A stretch of DNA of 64,000 bases from assembly GCA_029876055.1 (NCBI GenBank), contig CM056874.1:5518001-5582000 (forward strand), written 5' to 3'. This DNA comes from Madurella fahalii (Eukaryota; Ascomycota; Sordariomycetes; Sordariales). A model generated the notes under the pieces. The model saw only the letters and a program-made list of their open reading frames with translations. It had not been told where the DNA came from and did not search any database. The translations under genes and the position numbers were made by a program. Every line of letters begins with the position of its first letter. Within the stretch, counting starts at the first letter, position 1. Of this stretch, positions 56,471 through 64,000 are shown in pieces.

Positions 56471-58101
56471 CTACAAAAGCGTCGCCTTCACCGTCACGCC
56501 GTCCTTGGGCCGCAGCACGAGCCGCCACATCTTCCAGTCCTCCGGGTTCGGCGCGTCGTAGTCGCGCTGGAACTCGAACTTGCTCAGGAGGCAGCACAGG
56601 ATGACCTTCATCTCGGCCTCGGCAAACTTGCGGCCGAGGCAGCCCCTGGGCCCCTGCAGGAAGGTCATCATGGCGGTGGGGACGGCGGTGGGGGGAGGGC
56701 GTCCCAGCGGTCCGGGTCGAACTGGTCGGCCGTGTCGCCCCAGAAGGACTCGAGCCGGTTGATGGTGTTGGCGAGCACGTAGACGACGGTGCCGCCGGGG
56801 ATGTCGTAGGGACCGAGGCGGTCGTCCTCGATGGACTCGCGCACCGTCATGGGGATGGGCGGGATGAAGCGCAGCGACTCGCGGCAGACCTTGTCGAGGT
56901 ACGGCAGCTGGTCCGGGTCCGCCGCCGCCGCGAGCCGCGCCACGTCGGTCCGGAATCCCCGGTCGAACAGGAAGGGCATCCGCTGCCGGATCTCGGCCCG
57001 CAGCCGCGCCTGCACTGCCTGGTGCGTCGTCAGCAGGTGGATCGTCCACGCCACCCCCGTCGCCGTCGTGTCGTGGCCGGCCCCCAGGAACGTCATGATC
57101 TGGTCGCGCATCGTCGTGAACGTCAGGCCCGCCTCCCCCGCGTCCTTGAGCTTCTTGTTCTCCCTCGCGATGAGCGCCAGGATGTCCTTGGCCGTCGTGT
57201 TGTTCTCGGCCTCGTCGAGCTTCTCCGTCATGATCTCGGTCGCCTTCTCGAGGATTATGTTCCGGGCCTTGTCGATGTCGCGGTTCATCTGCGCCGGGAT
57301 GTACTTGGACGCCGGGAAGAAGGCTTGGATGCCGTGCAGCACGTGCGACGCCAGGTCAAAGTTGAACACCAGCCGGTACGCCTGGCGGAGCGGCACGTCG
57401 GCGTCCTCGAGCGAGTTGATGTCGCAGCCGAACCCGGCCTTGCCGATGATGTCGAGCGTGCACCGGTTGAGCCAATCCAGCACCTCGAACGACTTGGTCG
57501 TCACGCCCGCCTGCTTCATCTCCATCTCCCACAGATTGGCCAGCAAGAGCGACTTCTCCCAGAAGATGGGCATGAGCGAGCGGATCGACTGGATCGAGAA
57601 CCCCGCCGCGAGGGGCTTCCGCTGGTTCATGTGGTCGGGCCCCTCGGCCAGGAGAACGCCCTCGCCGAGGATGCGGACCATCCACAGCTTGGCACGCAGG
57701 GGTTTGGGATAATTATAGGGGTTCTTGACCGTCATGTGCTTGAGGGCCTCGTCGTCGGCTATCGACAGCCTCTCGGAGCCGAAGGGGAAGAAGTAGCGAA
57801 TGATGGGGCCGTATCTTCTGTGCCAGTCCCGTTGGGGCACGCCGCACTCCTGGGTGATGATGGGAATGAAATGACCCCAGAGCGGGAAGCCAGGAACGGT
57901 GGGTATATGGCGCAACTTGGAAAAGTAGAAAGGGTAAAGCCAGCTCAGCCAGACACAGCAGTAGAGGAAAACGGTTACCGTGAACGATAGCAGCACAGTC
58001 CGCACTGTAGGTTTGTGGTACTCTTTCGCGTAGCCCCAGGAGGCGGCAGTCGTTACCACAAGGATAGGGACAAGACGGATCTTTGAGAGAATTTCCGGCA
58101 T
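56471..58101 (-). CDS. Cytochrome P450 monooxygenase, frameshifted
   Basis: Microsomal P450 of unassigned family. No intron is evident. The ATG at 58101 precedes two hydrophobic segments (about 1-20 and 30-55), then the proline hinge PTVPGFPLWG. The I-helix motif is G340-AGHDTT, the K-helix ExxR is E408-SLR411, and the PERF-like DQFDPDRW follows. At 56690-56695 a run of six G (C on the coding strand) puts the frame out by one base: the first frame stops a few codons later, while the heme loop FLQGPRGCLG and the normal C-terminus (...KDGVTVKATLL, stop 56471) continue in another frame. One extra C would restore continuity. Either a homopolymer sequencing error or a recently inactivated gene. 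It is divergent from an MFS exporter. Confidence 0.82.
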
Positions 58102-59289
58102 ATTGTCACAGTTCCTTGGCCAAGCCAACGAGGTTCTGTGGAATAGAAGCCAGGTTGGGCGCGATGGGTTGGCGCGGGGGACCGGAAAGAAGTGTGCGTC
58201 TGGCTCGTGTTGTGAGAAATTGCAAGGGCAAAGCCACCTGGCCAGACTAACTTGTGACTATATACGACATATCTGACCCACCCGAGGAACTCCGAGGGCC
58301 ACAAGATCCGGAGGGACGGCGACACGTATATAAGATAAGCCCTTTGCTGCTTGCGAGACTTGCACAGCCGTGACTAGCCACACACCTGAGTGGATCTGGT
58401 TATCGCCTTGAAGTCAAAAAGGGCGAGGCGGGACTCTGTCCATCCCACGCCCCTGAGAGAGCTAGGTATTTCTTCCAGCCTGGGCACTCTCCTGCATGTG
58501 AGCGCTGCCTCGCACACTGCATATGCGCGCTCCACACTAGTGGTTGCGCGGCTCGCGGATAGTTGGATATGACCAGTTCGGCCTTACGGTTAGACTTGGG
58601 TGCTAATCGGACCGGACCTTGATGCGAGTCAGATTTTTCCGTCAGATCTCAGACCGCACCTGATGGGGAGAAAAACAGAGCAGCATACCGCCCACAGCCT
58701 CACTCCCCCGCCTGCCACTCTCCAACAGACCTTATCGATCACGAACTAGGGCGCTGGGAACGAATGCAAACAGGCAGCGCTGACCGCAGACCATCCGCCC
58801 GGTCGAAAGAAAAAAGGGGAGAGGAGGGAGAGAAGAAGGGTTGATTGTGCCGACGCGGCGCTCCGTGCACGAGCTCCCTCCACCCGGACAGCGCCGGCTC
58901 AAGAGGAGGGGCTGATCATATCGGAACTAGAAGTACGCGCAGCACTACTGTAAGGTAGTTGCACAGTTCGTGACCCAACGAAATTCCGTTCAGCTGGTGT
59001 GGCCTGAGCACTCGGCTTATTTCCACCCCGTGATGGGCATGCGCAGCTAGTCCCCCTCTACCGACGCCGCCACTGTCTCAACTAGTAAACAATAACTGGC
59101 CACGGAGGGACGGTCTTGGGCGCTGTCATCGGAGATCTTGATCCATAGATCTGAACCATGCGCAAGTAAGGGGCGGACTGGGCCAACTCCGTCAGACCCC
59201 CCGCACTACTGCGGAGATGAAAGTTGCACCGCATCCTATGGTTTTCTGTCTTGTTCTGCTCCTATCCGGCAAACGTAGCAGTACCCAGC
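58102..59289. other. Divergent intergenic region P450 / MFS
   Basis: A 1.19 kb head-to-head region. A TATATAAG box-like element at about 58326-58334 lies some 225 bp upstream of the P450 ATG, reading as TATA on either strand. No gene seen. Confidence 0.4.
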
Positions 59290-61536
59290 ATGCCCGACAA
59301 CGACAGCGAATCGCCGGGCCGGCCCGTGGCGGAGACGATACCCGAATCGTGGCACCCCCCCTGGCAAAGCGGGTGCAGATGTCCTCCAGGCTCGACGAGC
59401 ATGCGCGAGTGGCGGGAAATCAGCAGAAAGAGCCGCCCGGGAGAGCGGGGATGCACTTCCATAGGGAAAAGCGGTCAAATGCCCCTCCAGCCGAAGGCCG
59501 GCGCGACGGTGAGCGGTGAAGGAGAGAATGTCGAGCTTGGCGGACTGCAGAGCTGTCCGGTGCTGTCAGCGCCAACGCCATCCGGAGCATCGCTGAGGTA
59601 TACGGCATCGCCGTTGTCGCTGTTGACCAGCCTCAGCACAGATACAAGATCAATGCTGCCATATGAGCAGCGGCAGGATTGGCCGCTCGGTCCAGGGCCA
59701 CGGCAGGAGCACAGCGCCATTCCAGCCGAGCCAATATCACGGAGCAAGGCTCCGGCAGCAGGCAATCTAGCATCGGAGCCAGGTTCAGCTGCGGGCGACG
59801 ATGACGGCTTCATCACAGGGTTTCCCCTCGTATGTCTGATGGTTGGCTTGATGCTTGCCGTGTTCCTGATCTCGCTTGACCGGACCATCATTTCCACGGT
59901 GAGATGGCGCCCCGCCCTGACCCATTCCTCGCTTTCTCGTGCTGACCAGCAACTCCCTAGGCCATCCCGTACATCACGCATCTGTTCCGATCGACGCCCG
60001 ATATCGGGTGGTATGGCTCGGCGTACATGGTGACGGCCTGCGCCTTCCAGCCTCTGTTTGGAAAAATCTTCACGATGTTCTCGGTCAAGATATCGTATCT
60101 CGTGGCCTTGTTCATATTCGAAATCGGGTCGCTACTCTGTGCAGTCGCGGGGGACTCGAGGACCTTAATCGTCGGGCGTGCGATTGCGGGCTTTGGCAGC
60201 GCGGGCATTACCAGCGGGAGTTTTGTTGTGGTAGCAGCCGCCGTTCCCCTCCAGGCACGGCCCATCCTTATGGCCGTGGTCGGTCTCATGTAAGACGCTC
60301 CGTTCTCTCACCCATCGCGCATGCTAACCCGGTCGAGGTTCGGTGTCGGCGCCACGATTGGGCCCCTCTTGGGCGGTGTCTTCACAGACTTTGTGGTATG
60401 TAGCTGGCTTGCCAGTCCTCCGGGGGTCTTCTGCTGACGGCAAACAGACGTGGCGGTGGTGCTTCTACATTAACCTTCCGGTTGGAGGGGCCACAATGGC
60501 AGCGATGATACTCTTCTTCAATCCCAGGAAAAAGGCGAACGCCCGCCGCGGGTTCTTCGAACGCTTGATGGACCTCGATTTTGTAGGAAATGTGCTCATC
60601 ATCGGGGCCTGCATCATGTTATTCATTGCATTCCAGGTGACCACGCAGGGTATCGCATGGTCCAGCACGGAGGTCATTGGGCTTCTCGTCGGCAGCGGGG
60701 TCCTGGGCATTCTTTTCACCTTGTGGCAATGGTGGAAAGGCGACGGGGCATTGATACCGCCCCGGATCATCACGCAGCGCACCGTGGCAGCCTCGTGCGG
60801 ACAAGCCTTCACGATGTACGGGGCGCTCGTTAACCTGACCTTCTTCCTGCCGATCTGGTTCCAGGCGATCCGCGGCGAGAGCGCTATGCAGTCGGGAGTC
60901 GACATGATCCCCTTCTTCCTTGTCAACGCTCTCTTCTCTGTAGGCGCAGGCATTTTCGTATCCAAGGTTGGATATGCGACGCCTCCGGCTGTGGTCGGGA
61001 GCGCCATCGGCACAGTTGGGTTGGGATTGATGACGCTGCTGCGCGTCGACACAACGACGGCACAGTGGGTAGGCTACCAGGCCCTAACGAGCGCGGGCTT
61101 CGGCATGTCGATCCAGCAGGGCTTCACAGCGGTGCAGACGGTACTCAGCGAGGACGAGGCGGCCATAGGCACATCTGCCGTAGTTGCCGCCCAGTCGCTT
61201 GGCGCTGCCGTGTTCGTTTCGATCGGGAACATCGTATTCCAGCATCAACTGCTCCGCGCCACAGCGTCGCACGTACTCTCCGACATGGACATCAAGAAGC
61301 TCATCGACGGCGGCGCGGCCGCCTTCCGCCAGCTGGTGCCCGCCGACATGCTACCCCAGGTGCTGGAGATCTACAACGAGGCGCTGATCGAGGTGTTTAC
61401 CATGTCACTACCGCTAGGGGCATTGGCTGCGATCATTTCGTGCTTCATTGAGTGGAAATCGGTCAAGGAAGAGGGAGAAAACCAGACGGAAGAGAAGAAC
61501 CACCCAAGCGCTGGGACCAAGACGAGCCGGGTTTGA
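59290..61536 (+). CDS. MFS drug:H+ antiporter, DHA2 (14-TM) type
   Basis: Plasma-membrane proton-coupled exporter. Exons: 59290-59898, 59961-60289, 60338-60395 and 60448-61536, giving 694 aa. The signature LDRTIISTAIP spans the first junction (TM1). GWYGSAYMVTACAFQPLFGKI follows in TM2. The antiporter motif C segment, GATIGPLLGGVFTD, is on the small third exon, and WRWCFYINLPVGG on the fourth marks the TM6 region. About 14 hydrophobic helices in all. The N-terminal ~180 residues before TM1 are polar and unusually long. ATGs at 59290, 59401, 59485 and 59656 are all in frame, so the true start is uncertain. Being head-to-head with a P450, it may export or detoxify a product of that enzyme (inference). 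Confidence 0.88.
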
Positions 61537-62164
61537 TTGGAATGTAATTACTGTACTGATAGGCCAAAACGTGCAGTCATGCTTTCATGGTTTGTGCGAC
61601 GAAAAAGGGAGCAAGGCAAGGATGGATCTTTGTTGTAAGGCACCGAAGTCAGGGGCTTGATCCCTGGAATACCCAGCTGTGATAACGTGCTGTACAGTGC
61701 CTTATGGTGCTTGCTTTGTCCGTGATGAGAGCCTGTTGTGTGCCCGTCTTTCCTTCCTTTGAAGACCTGAGGTTGCTCTACACCGGAGAAACCCGGTTTT
61801 CGGATGATCTCCGGCTAAACAGTCAGCATGGGACCTAAGGTGGGGCGTGCGATTGCACACGGCCTTCTTCCGAGATGCTTGGGAACCTTCTTTCATCCTT
61901 CCACCGATTCCCCAACATTACCGTGGCCTTTCTTCAAGGTCACTCCGCGGCGGCTCTTCAAGAATCGCAGCGGGCCACCCCAGCAGCACCCGATCACGGT
62001 GTTGCCCAGGTTATTCGATTAACTGGACATTTAGCTTGTGAGCGGTCGGCTTGGTGCTGTGCTCTTCCTTGGCCACTGAACGAGCGGGCGATCAACCAGC
62101 GACCGACCGACCGGCGGGAAAAAAACGCCATTGACCACGGAGCAACGCAAGTCTCGGCCTCAAC
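61537..62164. other. Intergenic region, MFS to TFIIS
   Basis: A 628 bp gap holding the MFS 3' flank and the TFIIS promoter. No gene seen. Confidence 0.45.
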
Positions 62165-63167
62165 ATGGACGACAAGGCGCTAAGCCAGCGCATCCATACG
62201 CTGAGCAAGGCCGTTGTTAGCGAGCCAGCCACGACCGTGATCAGCTTGCTTGAGGAGCTCAAGAAGGAGAAGGCTCCGACCGAGGAGCAGCTCCGTGTAA
62301 GTTTGTCGCAGCTAGCGCTCTTGGTGCGAGGCTACGTGTGCTTACCGACAACTTGCAGTCGACCAAGGCTGGCGTCGTCGTGGGTAAACTGCGCTCGAAT
62401 GCCAACAAGGACATTGCTCGCATCGCCACCGAGATTGTGTCTAAGTGGCGGAAGAATGTGGACGCTGCAAAGGATGCAAAGAAACGCAAGCTAGAGCAGA
62501 GCAAGTCCCCGACTCCCAAGGGCTCCCCGGCACCCCCCTCGTCGTCCTACAGCAAGCCCTACGAGGGCGATCCCGAGAAGAGGCATTTCAAAGTTGACAA
62601 CGTGGACATCGCCCGGACAGGCAGTAAAGCACGTGACGGTAGCATCGGCGTGTTGTACAATGGCCTGGCGTACCGCTCGACCCAGTCGATCGAGGAAGTG
62701 CTGCAGCGCGCCATGGAGGTGGAGGCGGCCGCCTACAAAGTCTACAAGGACACCCCCGCCTACGGCAGCAAGATCCGCGGTCTCATGACCAGCCTGAAGC
62801 GCAAGGACAACGCCCAACTGGGCCGTCGTGTGCTCTCTGGCGACATCACCGCCGACAAGTTTGTCGTCATGACCGACAAGGAGCTGGCGTCGGATGCCCA
62901 GCGTGCTCGCGACCTGGAGCTTGAAAAGGAGAACATGAAGAAGGCCCAGGTGCCCCAGGCCGAGAAGTCCATTAGCGACGCGCTCAAGTGCGGCAAGTGT
63001 GGCCAGAAGAAGGTCTCGTATAGCCAGGCGCAGACCCGCTCGGCCGATGAGCCGATGACAACCTTCTGCGAGTGCACCGTTTGCGGCAACCGCTGGAAGG
63101 TGAGCGTCCCTCGATTGGAGTTGAACAACAGGAGCTTCCGTGCTAACACCCAAACCAGTTTTCTTAA
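62165..63167 (+). CDS. DST1: Transcription elongation factor TFIIS
   Basis: Rescues backtracked RNA polymerase II by stimulating transcript cleavage. Exons: 62165-62296, 62359-63099 and 63159-63167, giving 293 aa. The N-terminal LW/TFIIS-N domain covers about 1-80, split by intron 1. A linker leads to the central pol II-binding three-helix domain (about 130-240, with LKRKDNAQLGRRVLSGDI). The C-terminal zinc ribbon has C255-x2-C258 and C283-x2-C286, with the catalytic acidic hairpin D274-E275 in RSADEPMTTF. The last exon is only nine bases (Phe-Ser-stop) and completes the invariant CGNRWKFS ending. An extra cysteine, C281, sits beside the zinc ligands. Confidence 0.96.
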
Positions 63168-63859
63168 GCGGCCATTGTCGCTTCCTGCTGCATATTTCTG
63201 TTTTTTTTTTTTTTTTTCTTTTCTTTTTTGTATCCTTGAGGCGTACGGCACGGCAGGTTTTTAGCCACACTGGGGCGAAGGTTCGGGCAAGCATTATGAG
63301 GCAGGGCAGACTAACTGCCTGAGGCGTGCTTTGGGGAAACAAAAAGGGGTCATTCTCACTCACTGCGCAGCGAGTCACGGCCGTCTTCATAACAGCAGAT
63401 TTACATAGGACACGGTTGTCTAACGTTTATTTGCCCTGTTTTACATTTTATGTTTGTTTGATTTCGATGGGGCGTGGGATTGTTGGGCTACGGGGTGGAG
63501 TTTAGGAAATCACCATTGAGTGACCTTGCATGATACCCGAGCAGCGGCACATGTCGATGATCTCTGCCTGGGAGACAAGGGAATTACGCCTCTAGACTAG
63601 AGCCGGGGATTTTAAGGAGGAGGAGGGGGAGTGGGGGGGAGCGGTTGTTAATTTGTACCATAGATGATTGATGGTAGGTTGTTCCTTCTTTTTCTAGTCT
63701 CGGGGCGATGTCAGCGGGATACCCAGCCCCAATACCGTCAAAAGGATCACGGCACCAGAGGGCTTTTGAAACGGTTGATATGTTAGCTGATAGGGGTATC
63801 CATCTAATTCTTCAATGGAGCTTTTGCTGATGCCGCCGTGGCCAGTACCACACAGCTCG
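63168..63859. other. Convergent 3' intergenic region
   Basis: A 692 bp region between TFIIS and the cysteine-synthase-like gene. It contains a T-rich run (63201-63228) soon after the TFIIS stop and A/G-rich patches. No gene seen. Confidence 0.45.
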
Positions 63860-64000
63860 CTACCTCTGCGTTTCTTCGATGCCTAACACTGCAAGTAGAT
63901 CCTCATCTTGTTCCTGCGTTTCATCCTCCAGGCCCATGGCCGCGATGTGCTTCCAGAACTTGCTTAGATGCCGCGTCCCCGAGTCGCACAGGATCGTCAC
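63860..64000 (-). CDS. Cysteine synthase-like PLP enzyme, C-terminal fragment
   Basis: Last 46 codons of a gene that continues beyond the right edge; the frame is in register at base 64000 and stops with TAG at 63860. The visible end VTILCDSGTRHLSKFWKH matches the conserved C-terminus of fungal cysteine synthase / O-acetylserine sulfhydrylase-like beta-family PLP enzymes. It is followed by an acidic tail (EDETQEQDEDLLAVLG). The catalytic lysine lies outside the window. The short match makes the precise enzyme uncertain. Confidence 0.7.
   Translation of the reverse strand: MTILCDSGTRHLSKFWKHIAAMGLEDETQEQDEDLLAVLGIEETQR

Noticed and set aside
56831..57990. Plus-strand open frames of 293 and 322 codons across the P450
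   Set aside because: Antisense shadows of P450 coding sequence with no domain of their own.

Overview
The window looks like nuclear DNA of a filamentous ascomycete, most likely a Sordariomycete of the Sordariales/Chaetomiaceae type. It is GC-rich. Genes are interrupted by short GT-AG introns of about 50-130 nt with CTAAC/CTGAC-like branch sites, intergenic gaps are long (0.5-3.8 kb), and glutamine-, serine- and glycine-rich tracts are common. The gene set is typically fungal: a fused trifunctional histidine enzyme, a DUF3176 membrane protein, a GPI-anchored phospholipase B, GUP1 and a caspase-like protein. I see no rRNA, convincing tRNA, CRISPR array or transposon. The organism assignment is inference, since no search was run.

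Layout, left to right: PAH1/Ned1 lipin (1084-3428,+); TAF9 (3986-5044,-), divergent from histidine gene his-3/HIS4 (5711-8360,+); secreted lysophospholipase (9974-12052,+); caspase-like protein (12935-14780,-); a 3.8 kb gene-poor stretch; DUF3176 membrane protein (18561-21881,-); ZRC1-type zinc transporter (24025-25866,-); FBXO9/Hrt3-type F-box protein (27443-29145,+); GUP1 O-acyltransferase (29664-31832,+); a small polytopic membrane protein (32348-33269,-); an uncharacterised coiled-coil protein (35988-38373,+); URI/Bud27 prefoldin-like protein (39053-40843,+); NudC (41490-42180,-); an uncharacterised protein (42764-43815,-); TFB3/MAT1 (44774-45901,+); AP180/YAP180 (46582-48725,-); mitochondrial AspRS (50106-52528,+); two head-to-head secreted repeat proteins (53017-54132,- and 55028-55684,+); a frameshifted cytochrome P450 (56471-58101,-), head-to-head with an MFS exporter (59290-61536,+); TFIIS (62165-63167,+); and the C-terminal end of a cysteine synthase-like gene running off the right edge (63860-64000,-).

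Most of the window is housekeeping: lipid metabolism (PAH1, PLB, GUP1), RNA polymerase II machinery (TAF9, TFB3, TFIIS, URI), amino-acid metabolism, endocytosis and nuclear migration. The accessory-looking part is 53-61.5 kb. It holds two divergently transcribed secreted low-complexity proteins, one with three ~41-45-residue WQKI repeats running into seven 11-residue amphipathic repeats, and then a P450/MFS pair. Exon structures were built by hand from splice consensus, reading frame and expected family sequence. Exon totals are divisible by three for every complete gene except the P450, which carries a one-base frameshift in a G/C run, and the 42.8-43.8 kb gene, whose first exon is unresolved.
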